Shown here one piece after another: positions 50,301 to 57,823 of a stretch of 64,000 nt of DNA (the stretch's first letter is position 1; the number at the start of each line of letters is the position of its first letter). The DNA lies in the NCBI GenBank assembly GCA_020632925.1, contig JACKER010000010.1:124001-188000 (forward strand), in the 5' to 3' direction. The DNA is from Alphaproteobacteria bacterium (lineage in GTDB: Bacteria > Myxococcota_A > UBA796 > GCA-2862545). Made by a program: the position numbers and the translations under genes. The notes beneath the pieces were generated by a model, which ran no database searches, had not been told where the DNA came from, and saw nothing but the letters and a program-made list of their open reading frames with translations.

Positions 50301-52489
50301 TCGGCCACCATTGCGAGCGACTGGTGGTAGTGTCGGGTGAACGTCGTCATCCCGAGCTCGGCTTGGCGCCCGTCGATCAGGGCGGTGCGCACCTTGCCGC
50401 CCACGTCCTCGTCGCGCTCCAGGACGACGATGTCGGTGTAGCCGTGCTCGATCAGCCTGGAGGCCGTCGTCAGGCCCGCCGGCCCGCCGCCCACCACGAT
50501 CACGCGCTCGCTCGGCTCCGGTCGGGGTACGCGGGGCCTCTGGCTGCGCGGACCATCGAGCCTGGGCGGTGCGGTGGGGGCCTCGGGGCGGAGCGCGTCC
50601 ACGAGCCGCTCGATCGTGGGGTGGTCGTACAGGAGGGTGGGCGTCACCGGGCGGCCGAGCGCAACCTCGAGCCGGCCGGCGATGTCCGCCTGCTGCAGCG
50701 AGTCCAGGCCCAGCTCGGCGAACGGGCGGTCCGCCGCCACCTCGTCGACGCGAAGCGCCTCCGCGACGGTCGCGCGCAGCCACCCCACGAGGTCCTCCGT
50801 CGGCGAGGGGATGGGCCGCGAGGGCGGCTCCGAGGCGTGGATCGCGCCCCACCCGCCGGCGGAGACGGCGGCGCGGGTGGCGGAGCGCTGGACCTTGCCG
50901 CTGGAGGTCTTCGGGAGCGCACCCGGCGGCAGCAGCGCAATCACCGCTGGCGTCACCTCCAGCGCATCCACGACGGCGGTGCGGATCGCGTCGACCACGG
51001 CGGCGTCGTCGGGACCGGGGGCCACCTCGACCGCCACCCCCAGCCGCTCCTCGCCGTCGTCCACGGCGAAGGCCGCCGAGCAGCCGGGTCGGATCCGGTG
51101 GTGGGCGGCTTCGGTCGCACGCTCCACGTCCTGTGGCAGCACGTTGCGGCCGCGCACGATGATCAGGTCCTTGTGTCGGCCGGTGACGTAGAGCGCGCCG
51201 TCGCGCACGAAGCCGAGGTCGCCGGTGCGCAGCCAGGTCCCGGGCTCGTTCGGCAGACGCGCCTCGAAGGTGGCGGCGGTCGCGTCGGGACGGTTCAGGT
51301 AGCCCGCACCCACGGACGGGCCGCTCACCCAGATCTCACCGACGTCGTCGGCGCGAGCGCGGCGTCCGTCACGCACGATGGCGAGCGACAAGCCGTCGAG
51401 CGGCGCCATGCAGCTCACGAGCACGGCGTCCTCGCCTTCGTCGATCCAGCCGCGCTCGAGCGACCGCCGATCCAGTCGGCGGAGGGACGGCGCGTACCCC
51501 CCGGTGACCGAGAGCACGCCCTCGGCGAGGCCGTAGCCAGCGAAGAAGGCGCGCCGGTCGAACCCGGAGGGGCCGAACGCCTCCGCGAACCGGTCCAGGG
51601 TCTCCGGGCGGATGGGCTCGGCGCCGATCAACGCGGTGCGCCAACAGGACAGATCGAGGGGGGCTCGCTCCTCGGGAGTGGACTTGCGGACACACAGGTC
51701 GAACGCGAAGTTCGGTCCGCTCGACGCCGTCGCGCGGAGGCGATGGATCGCCTCGAGCCACCGCATCGGCCGCTTGAGGAAGTCGATGGGAGACATGAGC
51801 CAGGCCGTCGCCCCGAGCGCGAGGGGATGGACGACGCCTCCGAACAGACCGAGGTCGTGGTAGACGGGCACCCACGACAAGATGCGGTCCTCGTCGGTGT
51901 GGTTTGCCCGAGCGCGCATCATCTCGACGTTCGCGAGGATCGCGCGGTGGGGGAGGACCACCCCCTTGGGCTCAGCGGTCGAGCCCGAGGTGTACTGGAT
52001 GATGGCGGGGTCCTCGGCGCCCACGCACACCGGGTCGCAGGTCCCGTCGGACAGCGCGTCGGTGGCAACCCAGGTCATGCCGCCGAGGGCGGGGGCGAGG
52101 CCGGCCAGCGCCGCAGAGACGCTCGCACCCACCTCGGTGGTGAGCACGACGTGCGCGCCGCAGTCCTCGAGGATGCCTACCAGGCGGGGCAACGTCCGCG
52201 CGAGCCGGCTCGGGTCCGGGGGGTAGGCCGGGACGGCCACCGCACCTGCGTAGAGGGCCCCGAACAGTCCGACGACGTAGTCCAGGCCTGGCGGGTACAG
52301 CAGCAGCACGCGGTCGCCGGCCTCGACCTGCCCGTGGAGCGCTGCGGCGACGCAACGCGCGCGGCGGTCCAGCTCGGCGAAGCTGAGCGAGACCACGTCG
52401 GTCTCGCCGTCGACGAGGAACGACAGGGTGCGATCGGCGTGGGTGGTCGCGCGCAGGGTGAGCAGCTCGACCAACGTGGACGGCGACAT
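47384..52489 (-). CDS. FAAL-ACP-FAD oxidoreductase-KS megasynthase with deleted AT
   Basis: This 1701-residue protein has five parts. (1) A fatty acyl-AMP ligase, 1-545, with core motif YTSGSTAEPKG and the FAAL-typical SSGPNFAFDLCVRK. (2) A carrier domain, about 565-635, with GLDSL (S597). (3) An FAD-dependent oxidoreductase of the amine-oxidase/phytoene-desaturase type, about 660-1068, with VVGGGPAG (667-672) and LERDEDVGGKVR. (4) A PKS ketosynthase, about 1073-1480, with intact Cys-His-His triad (DSACSS C1238, EAHGSGT H1369, KPLVGH H1406). (5) A 216-residue tail that keeps the sequences that normally flank an acyltransferase (VLFLSAATGESLRTLATRY at the front, LARLFARLYVAGARPP and TPFHRAPSAWW at the end) but has no GHSxG site. 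There is no KR, DH or TE. ATG 52489 follows GAGGG by 6 bases. Confidence 0.9.
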   Translation of the reverse strand: MSPSTLVELLTLRATTHADRTLSFLVDGETDVVSLSFAELDRRARCVAAALHGQVEAGDRVLLLYPPGLDYVVGLFGALYAGAVAVPAYPPDPSRLARTLPRLVGILEDCGAHVVLTTEVGASVSAALAGLAPALGGMTWVATDALSDGTCDPVCVGAEDPAIIQYTSGSTAEPKGVVLPHRAILANVEMMRARANHTDEDRILSWVPVYHDLGLFGGVVHPLALGATAWLMSPIDFLKRPMRWLEAIHRLRATASSGPNFAFDLCVRKSTPEERAPLDLSCWRTALIGAEPIRPETLDRFAEAFGPSGFDRRAFFAGYGLAEGVLSVTGGYAPSLRRLDRRSLERGWIDEGEDAVLVSCMAPLDGLSLAIVRDGRRARADDVGEIWVSGPSVGAGYLNRPDATAATFEARLPNEPGTWLRTGDLGFVRDGALYVTGRHKDLIIVRGRNVLPQDVERATEAAHHRIRPGCSAAFAVDDGEERLGVAVEVAPGPDDAAVVDAIRTAVVDALEVTPAVIALLPPGALPKTSSGKVQRSATRAAVSAGGWGAIHASEPPSRPIPSPTEDLVGWLRATVAEALRVDEVAADRPFAELGLDSLQQADIAGRLEVALGRPVTPTLLYDHPTIERLVDALRPEAPTAPPRLDGPRSQRPRVPRPEPSERVIVVGGGPAGLTTASRLIEHGYTDIVVLERDEDVGGKVRTALIDGRQAELGMTTFTRHYHQSLAMVADLGLTPVPGRWFLLARSSGELGPLDHRRARSWLARFAAAGGFDLDRPIRPGLCDHPKDWWEPAGYWLGRHGLLPVPEEIDVAWTTSGYGWIGEAPVVYLIKYLHRIQDWFGGGSFSLAEGNQELWRRLARRIEASGRAQVRTGTRVASIERGGDGVIVHTERGDVLRGAAVVMACPPEAALAVLDATPEERDLLGRFQTVPYVSGVVDVPGMRDRGPITWLDNLAPHVIGPTVMFVHQPDVGVGVMFQYTPDDEPGHDALLDDCLRADLASVDAEPGAVRMRVPWRFFPHLPPGSGDVPAQVEALQGTRRTWYTGAWLDFEGMEDIVAYAVDLVDHLFAAAPSAEVAIVGAAGRFAGAPDLEVLWALLEEGRSAFGPPPSGRRDGPAWAALGPHAHHGAFVDDVEGFDHVMFRMSPQEAQAADPQHRLLLELTWSALEDAGIAPDSLQGSRAGVFVGIGASEYLDGCPDDHPLGDSPYLLPGNLSAMAPGRVAYLLGVEGPAVAVDSACSSALVALHQAAASLRAGECDLAIVGGVALSLSPRRMRGAANAGMLSPTGRLASFDADADGFVRGDGAGVVVLQRLGEARDPLAVVRGSAVNQDGARNGLMAPNPRTREAVVRAALDAAAVSPAELDAVEAHGSGTVLGDAMELTALSAVFAGRATPCALTCVKPLVGHTEAASGMAGLLATLQAMRHETLPGLRVDRPNAHAAVDPARLTIDAAPRPWPRGRRTAGVGAYSVSGTNAWVVLADPPPPDDSDAGAPPVLFLSAATGESLRTLATRYRDALAAGAALDVLCRVSAGGRAHLRHRAALVADPETLLHDLARVAAGESVLHGCIGVAGRAPEFWMSTDGVGGPGWVDAVRAEAERWPTLRGLDDVAAAASAVAALLASAGVRGEPSTGTPIELGCADTAWAALAPDGFGLARLFARLYVAGARPPHTALRPGDRAPKTPFHRAPSAWWHTPTSRRNP

Positions 52490-52512
52490 GGGAGGCCCTC
52501 GGGGTTCGTTCT

Positions 52513-52527
52513 CCGAGGTAGCCTCGG
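52513..52527. promoter_or_regulatory. inverted repeat just upstream of the megasynthase gene
   Basis: CCGAGG-TAG-CCTCGG forms a perfect 6-bp dyad 24-38 bases before the start codon, a place for an operator or a 5' leader hairpin. Confidence 0.35.
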
Positions 52528-52654
52528 GACCCGCCGGACCGCGTCTCACCAAACCTCATCGTTGTGGACGTACGAGCTTCTCCACCTCGGTACCAGACAT
52601 CGGAAGATCGGGTTGGACCTGGTCTCGCCATCGGGACGGGCACGTGACGAACGG

Positions 52655-52675
52655 ACGTGGTGCCCGCCACCACGT
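52655..52675. promoter_or_regulatory. perfect 8-bp inverted repeat in the intergenic region
   Basis: ACGTGGTG and CACCACGT flank a 5-base CCCGC centre. It lies in the 272-base gap (52490-52761) behind the zinc-ribbon gene pair and before the megasynthase gene, both on the minus strand. It could be a terminator stem without T-run for the former or an operator for the latter; nothing else is seen in this gap. Confidence 0.4.
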
Positions 52676-52761
52676 GAGCGGCAGCGGTGAAGTACGGGAG
52701 GGTGCGCAACCGAGCGGACAACCGTGGGCGATCCGCCCTCGAGTGTGCCACCGGCAGCGGC

Positions 52762-53820
52762 TCAGGGCGGTTGGATGGCGCGCTGAGCCTTGTTCCAGGA
52801 CAGGCCGCCGAACAGCGGGATGCACGCGAACACGCCCACCAGCAGGCCCAGCACGAACAGGAAGATGCCGACGATCATCAGCACGGCACCGACCGCTACG
52901 GTGAGCAGGGGGATCGAGACCAGGGTGAGCAGTGCGCCGAACACGGACGCAGCGAAGCCGGAGGCGGCCAGCGAGCCCCACACCAGCCACAGCAGCGCCA
53001 CCTTCTTCGGCCGCGCGCCCGTCACCGCACCCGTCTGGCCGTTGACGACGAACAGCCAGCGCTGGCCGGTGTGATCGGCGTAGCTGGCGGTCCAGATCGG
53101 CAGGAGCAGCCAGGTCCAGTGCTGGTCGTTCCAGCGCCCGGCCAGGGTGATGTCCCGCTTGTGCTCGGCGGAGGCACCGGAGCGGGCCAGCGCGCCAGCG
53201 GCGTCGGTGAGGGCGGGCAGCGCCTCGGCCCAGGCGGAGGCCGGGGGCAGGTCGGGCAGGCGGACGACCGCCCCGTGCAGGTCCGCGTCGGCGTGGGGGC
53301 GGGCCGTGCTGCGCTCGGTCGGCCCGACGCGCTTCGCCCACCCCTCGTGGTCGCGCAGGGCCGGCGTCTCGACGTTGTGCAGCCGGCGCCGGATACGCCC
53401 CACGCGCGGCTCCCAGCGGATGCGCGTGTCGATCTCCTCGACGGTCTGCCAGGAGCTGCCGTCGAAGCGCTCCTTGTTCGACTTCACCTGGTAGTCGAAG
53501 CCCACCTCGAGGCTGAACACGCCGTCCAGATCGGCGTCCACGAGCCACTGCGGCCACCAGCAGCGGCGCAGCGTCTTGCGGAGGGTGGCGGGGCTCGTGT
53601 CCCCCGAGAGGAACCAGCCGCCCTCGCGGACGTGCGCCGCAATGGCCTTCAGCGCGGCCGCATCGTCCAGCACGAAGGGCACGACGAGCTCGGGCTGGCC
53701 GGCCTCGGGGTCCGCCTCGGCGGCCTGGAGCTCCGCGCGCCCGCACGTGGGGCACGTCCCGAGCTCGCCGTCCGGGACGAGGTGGTCCGCGCCGCAGCGA
53801 TCGCAGGTCGCGGGCGTCAC
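52762..53820 (-). CDS. zinc-ribbon membrane protein, paralogue of the upstream gene
   Basis: The 352-residue protein starts with a zinc-ribbon (CDRCGADHLVPDGELGTCPTC). A beta-rich cytosolic domain (VVPFVLDDAAALKAIAAHVREGGWFLSGD, WWPQWLVDADLDGVFS) ends in WLLLPIWTASYADHTGQRWLFVVNGQTGAVTGARP, followed by two or three membrane spans near the C-terminus. The layout, and the phrase NGQTGAVxG.xP before the spans, is shared with the upstream gene, so the pair arose by duplication. No biochemical function known. GTG overlaps the upstream stop (GTGA). Confidence 0.75.
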   Translation of the reverse strand: MTPATCDRCGADHLVPDGELGTCPTCGRAELQAAEADPEAGQPELVVPFVLDDAAALKAIAAHVREGGWFLSGDTSPATLRKTLRRCWWPQWLVDADLDGVFSLEVGFDYQVKSNKERFDGSSWQTVEEIDTRIRWEPRVGRIRRRLHNVETPALRDHEGWAKRVGPTERSTARPHADADLHGAVVRLPDLPPASAWAEALPALTDAAGALARSGASAEHKRDITLAGRWNDQHWTWLLLPIWTASYADHTGQRWLFVVNGQTGAVTGARPKKVALLWLVWGSLAASGFAASVFGALLTLVSIPLLTVAVGAVLMIVGIFLFVLGLLVGVFACIPLFGGLSWNKAQRAIQPP

Positions 53821-55121
53821 GCCGACTCCGCGTCGAGCGCGCGCTGCCAGAGTCCCCAGCCCCACCAGAGCGCGCCGAGGAACATCAGGAAGCCCACGAT
53901 CATCACGGCGAACCCGATGCCGGCGAACAGGGTCAGCGGCACGCCGAGGCAGATGCCGACGAAGATGCTCGGGGTGGTGGCGGCGGCGATCGCGGCCGCG
54001 ATCCGCCACCAGGCGACGGGCTTCTGGCCGGCAACCGCGCCGGTCTGGCCGTTGACCAGCACCTGGTAGGTCTTCCCGCCGTACACGTACGCGGAGACGT
54101 ACATGGGCAGCAGGACGTAGCGCCAGCGCTCGTCCTCGAAGTCGGCCGTCATCGTGAAGCTGCGGACGTGGCCCGTACGTCGCTGCGCCTGCGCCTCGTT
54201 GGTCGCCCGGTTGCGCTCGCGCATCCTCGCGCGGCCATGGTCCCAGGCCTCGGGCAGCGCGAGGTCGTAGGTCATGGCGCGCCAGCCGGCGAGGAAGGCG
54301 GGGGCGTACTCCTTGAGCGCGTCGAGCTCGAAGCCCTCGACCCGCTGGGCGATCTTCGCGGAGATCCTCGTCGTCCCGGGGACGAGCAGTCCGTTCACGG
54401 TGTCGGACGCGCCGCCACTCTCCCACTTCCAGCGGATCTCGGTGCGGGTCTTGGGCTTGCCGTTCTCCCAGTAGGTCACGGTGTGGGGATGGCCGATCTG
54501 GGCGCGCCAGACCCCGTCCATCCGCGCGTCGAACACCCAGAACGGAAGGTAGATCCCTACGAATTTGTCCGTCTTGGCGAGCTGGGCGAGCGACGAGGGG
54601 AACATCCAGCCCTGACCGAGGAAGGTCCGGAGGTTCTTCTCGAGCACGTCGCTCTTCACGGCGAACGGGATGAGGAACTTGGGCCGGATACCCGCTTGCG
54701 ACGCCTCCTGGAGGTTGACGTGGTTCGAGGAGCAGAACGGGCAGGTCGCCGTCATCCCGCCCTCCTCGACCGCGAGGTTCGCGCCGCAGTCGGAGCAGTG
54801 CAGCTCGCGGCGCTCGACGCCCCAGCCCTGTTCGAACTGGCGCAGCGCCTCCAGCGTGAACTCGTTCTGCTCGGCGGCGGTGCCGACGGTGCGCGCCTGT
54901 TGCTCCTGGACGTAGCCGCAGAACCGGCAGGTCAGCGCGCCCGCGCCCGGGTCGAAGGCGGCGGAAGCTCCGCACTGCGGGCACTTGGTCGACTGGCGGG
55001 CCCAGGCGCTCGCGTCGTCCTCGGCCGGCCGCGGCCCCCACAGCTCCACACCGTCCACGGTGGAGGGCACGGACACGAAGTCCGCGGGAGGTGTCCAGGC
55101 ATCGGGATCGACGTCGCGCAC
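53817..55121 (-). CDS. zinc-ribbon membrane protein
   Basis: The 434-residue protein has two zinc ribbons (KCPQCGASAAFDPGAGALTCRFCG and CSDCGANLAVEEGGMTATCPFC). A domain with IPFAVKSDVLEKNLRTFLGQGWMFPSSL and FVGIYLPFWVFDARMDG follows, then YVLLPMYVSAYVYGGKTYQVLVNGQTGAVAGQKP and two C-terminal membrane spans. Such proteins are widespread and often labelled TFIIB-type or primosomal zinc-ribbon proteins on the strength of the ribbon alone; their role is unknown. GTG 55121 begins the two-gene operon. Confidence 0.78.
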   Translation of the reverse strand: MRDVDPDAWTPPADFVSVPSTVDGVELWGPRPAEDDASAWARQSTKCPQCGASAAFDPGAGALTCRFCGYVQEQQARTVGTAAEQNEFTLEALRQFEQGWGVERRELHCSDCGANLAVEEGGMTATCPFCSSNHVNLQEASQAGIRPKFLIPFAVKSDVLEKNLRTFLGQGWMFPSSLAQLAKTDKFVGIYLPFWVFDARMDGVWRAQIGHPHTVTYWENGKPKTRTEIRWKWESGGASDTVNGLLVPGTTRISAKIAQRVEGFELDALKEYAPAFLAGWRAMTYDLALPEAWDHGRARMRERNRATNEAQAQRRTGHVRSFTMTADFEDERWRYVLLPMYVSAYVYGGKTYQVLVNGQTGAVAGQKPVAWWRIAAAIAAATTPSIFVGICLGVPLTLFAGIGFAVMIVGFLMFLGALWWGWGLWQRALDAESA

Positions 55122-55223
55122 GGCGGGAGCCTACCGCGGCGGCAGCTCACCGTGGGCGGTGCGCTCCGTTCGCGGGCGCGACGGGAGCCTTCCATGCGGG
55201 GCCGTGTTGTGGGATCGTCGGTC

Positions 55224-56519
55224 ATGCCCGCAGACGCTGATCCGGTCCTCGCCGACGTGGTGGACCGGGGTTTGTTCCTGGTGGATCTGGCCCGCCGCCT
55301 GACGGGCGACCCGGCCACGCTCGAGACGGAGCTCGCCGCGCCCACGCGCCGACGACTGCTCGCGGCGTCGAAGCCGGGCGTGGTGATGGAGGTGGAGCGC
55401 GTCCCGTTCTCGGACCTCACACCTGCGACGGTCGAGCAGCTGGCCAACGCGCACCGTCCGGTGGTGCTGGCGGGGGCGTGCGCGGGCGTCGAGGCGACCC
55501 GGTGGTCGGTCGACGACATGGACCGGCTGTTCGGGGAGTTCTCGTGCGCGCTGCGCACACCCGACGAGCCGTCTACGCCGGGTCGGGCCAGGGACCTGCT
55601 CGACCGCTTCCGCGACGGCAGCGCCAACCGGACCTACCTGGACAACGCCTCGGACATCCCGGCTGGTGTGCCCGGGTTCCGCGAGGCGGTCGGGGTGGAT
55701 CGGGTCGCGGCGCGGCTCCCGACCGAGTGGTCGTTCCTGGCTGCCCAGGTGTTTCTCGGCGGCGCACTGACCTCGACCCCGTCGCACTGCGCGGACAACA
55801 CCACGCTGTTCTTCCAGCTCCAGGGCCGGAAACACTGGGCCTTCGTGCATCAGGCCGAGTCGGCGCGGATGTACGCATACCCCTCGACCTCCGGGATCTA
55901 CCGTCACTCTCCGGTGCTGCACGCGGATCCGGCTACGGCGGACACGTATCCGCTGTACCCGGGTGCCCAGCGGCTCACGACCACGCTCGAGCCGGGCGAC
56001 GTGCTCCTGCTTCCGCGCTGGTGGTGGCACGAGGTGTGGAACGAGGGCGGGCCGAACTTCGGCGTGACCACGCGCTGGGGACCGCCGATGTACGACCGGA
56101 TGAAGGACCAGAACATCCCGTATCTGCTATCGAACACGTTGATGCCGTCGCCGGCGCTGGAGCAGGTGCAACGCGGTGGGGCGCTGCGCGATGCCGAGTT
56201 CCGCCGGACGTACTACGACGGCATCCTGGACCGTGTGACGGTCACGCGCGAGGGCAAGGCGCTCCTCCCCGACTTCCGCCGGGACAGGGAGGCGGGCGAG
56301 GTCGATCCCTCGGTGGTGGCGGATCGGATTGGGTCGATGGGGAGGGCGGACCTCCTGATGAACGGGCTCGCCGCCATCCTGGAGCTCGAAGGGCAGGCCG
56401 ACACGTCGGTGTTCCGAGGGTTGCCCTTCCCGCGCGTCGCCCGGCACCTCGCACGCTGGAAGCCTGGCCCGCGACCCGACCCCGCCGAGCTCGTCGGCCG
56501 CTTCCTCGAGCCGCGCTGA
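55224..56519 (+). CDS. JmjC/cupin-8-like protein
   Basis: The 431-residue protein has the JmjC-type cupin core (about 170-285): SHCADNTTLFFQLQGRKHWAFVHQAE, LEPGDVLLLPRWWWHEVWN and FGVTTRW. The second metal His (WWHEV) is conserved, but the usual HxD reads HCA with Asp one residue later, so iron binding is uncertain. Family members are Fe(II)/2-oxoglutarate hydroxylases such as ribosomal oxygenases. The N-terminal 140 residues and the helical C-terminal 120 residues are unassigned. ATG 55224 is preferred; ATG 55194 is also in frame. It is convergent with the TolC gene. Confidence 0.75.
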   Translation: MPADADPVLADVVDRGLFLVDLARRLTGDPATLETELAAPTRRRLLAASKPGVVMEVERVPFSDLTPATVEQLANAHRPVVLAGACAGVEATRWSVDDMDRLFGEFSCALRTPDEPSTPGRARDLLDRFRDGSANRTYLDNASDIPAGVPGFREAVGVDRVAARLPTEWSFLAAQVFLGGALTSTPSHCADNTTLFFQLQGRKHWAFVHQAESARMYAYPSTSGIYRHSPVLHADPATADTYPLYPGAQRLTTTLEPGDVLLLPRWWWHEVWNEGGPNFGVTTRWGPPMYDRMKDQNIPYLLSNTLMPSPALEQVQRGGALRDAEFRRTYYDGILDRVTVTREGKALLPDFRRDREAGEVDPSVVADRIGSMGRADLLMNGLAAILELEGQADTSVFRGLPFPRVARHLARWKPGPRPDPAELVGRFLEPR

Positions 56520-56548
56520 TTCACGGGTAGCCGGTGCAGCCCGCTCGC

Positions 56549-57823
56549 TCAGAGCTGGCCGGTGCGCTCGAGCAGCTCGATCGCCGCGAGATCCCGGGTC
56601 ATACGCTCCCGGAGGATGGCGAGCTCGGTGGCCTGGAGCTGGAGGCGCGCGCCCTGGACCTCGATCCAGGTCACGTTGCCCGCCTGGTACCCGAGCTCCG
56701 CGAGCCGCAACGACTCCTCGGCGACCGCCCGGTCGTCCTCGACGGCGGTCAGCGCCGCGCCGGCCCGCTCGTGCGCCTCGTAGGCCAGGCGGACCTCGCG
56801 CTCGGCGTTGTCGATGGCGAGCGCCTGACCGAGCTCGGCCGCCCGCACCCGGCTGGCGGCCTCCCGCTGGTTCGCGAGCCGGAACCCGCCGTCCCACAGG
56901 TCCCACGTCGCCTGGAACACCACCCGCCAGGTCCAGTTCTTGGGCGTCGCGAGGCCCGTGTTCTCGGTGTAGTTGTACGACCCCACCGCGTCGACCACCG
57001 GCAGCCAGGTCATCGCCTGCCCCGTGTTGCCGAGGCGCGCCGCCCGCACGCGGTCGTCGAGCGCCAGGATGTCCGGTCGCTCGCGCTGGGCGACGCGGAC
57101 CGCCTCCTCCTCGTCGGCCGGCACCTCGAAGGGCACGGGCAGCTCGAGGTCGTCGGCCGGGAGCCCCGTGACCAGCTCGAAGCCCGTCTCCGCCTCCAGC
57201 TGGCCCTCCTGCGCGGACCGGAGGTCCCGCTCGGCCTGCGAGACGCCGAGCCTGGCCTGGAGGACGACCCGCTCGTCACCGACGCCCACGTCCCGCTGGG
57301 CCTGCGCGAGCTCCAGCTGCGCGCGAGCGAGCGCGAGCCCCTCCGTCGCGACCTCCACGCCGCGGCGCGCGGTCAACACCCCGTAGTAGGACTCCGCGAC
57401 CCGCGTTCGCGAGCTGGCCCGGGCGGCGGCGACGTCCATCTTCGCGGCGTCGGACAGCGCGTAGGCCGCCTTCAACCCGGGCAGCGCCGTGCCGCTGAAC
57501 AGCCGGGCGCTCGCCGTGACATCGCCCTGCCAGAAGGCCTTCTTCTGGACGATGATGGGCTCGCTCTCCGGGAAGAGCGCGGCGAACTCCGGGGGGATGC
57601 TCTCCGCGAAGTCGAGCGTGATCTCCTGGTTGTTGATCACGTACCCGGCGTGGGCCGAGACCCGCGGAGACAGCGCGGACCAGGCCTTCCCGCGCAGGGT
57701 CCCCTGCTGGATGGCCGCCTCCTGCGCGAGCTGGAGCTGCAGATCGGAGCGTTCGGCCGCGGTGAACGCCTCGTCGAGGGTCAGCGCGTGCGCGGCGGAG
57801 GCCCACACGAGGAACGGGATCAT
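56549..57823 (-). CDS. TolC-family outer-membrane efflux protein
   Basis: The 424-residue protein has a signal peptide (PFLVWASAAHA). The internal duplication typical of TolC is visible: LTLDEAFTAAERSDLQLQLAQE at the start, YYGVLTARRGVEVATEGLALARAQLELAQAQRDVG as first coiled-coil, RPDILALDDRVRAARL, and AAELGQALAIDNAEREVRLAYEAHERAGAAL plus LRLAELGYQAGNVTWIEVQGARLQL as second. It forms a trimeric channel for the adaptor/RND pump encoded just upstream, to whose stop its ATG is coupled (ATGA). Confidence 0.92.
   Translation of the reverse strand: MIPFLVWASAAHALTLDEAFTAAERSDLQLQLAQEAAIQQGTLRGKAWSALSPRVSAHAGYVINNQEITLDFAESIPPEFAALFPESEPIIVQKKAFWQGDVTASARLFSGTALPGLKAAYALSDAAKMDVAAARASSRTRVAESYYGVLTARRGVEVATEGLALARAQLELAQAQRDVGVGDERVVLQARLGVSQAERDLRSAQEGQLEAETGFELVTGLPADDLELPVPFEVPADEEEAVRVAQRERPDILALDDRVRAARLGNTGQAMTWLPVVDAVGSYNYTENTGLATPKNWTWRVVFQATWDLWDGGFRLANQREAASRVRAAELGQALAIDNAEREVRLAYEAHERAGAALTAVEDDRAVAEESLRLAELGYQAGNVTWIEVQGARLQLQATELAILRERMTRDLAAIELLERTGQL

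Noticed and set aside
45056..52489. Assignment of the cluster to ladderane or olefin-synthase pathways
   Set aside because: A FAAL and a desaturase-like domain are shared, but the radical SAM enzymes of ladderane loci and the KR, sulfotransferase and thioesterase domains of olefin synthases are absent.
47345..52690. A 1781-codon open frame on the plus strand opposite the megasynthase
   Set aside because: It is an antisense shadow produced by high GC at third positions: its translation is low-complexity Arg/Gly/His/Val and has no domain, while the minus strand encodes clear FAAL, ACP, FAD and KS motifs.
54168..55223. N-terminal extension of the JmjC-like gene by about 350 codons
   Set aside because: The extension runs antisense through the zinc-ribbon gene and has no similarity to the family; the gene is taken from the ATG at 55224.
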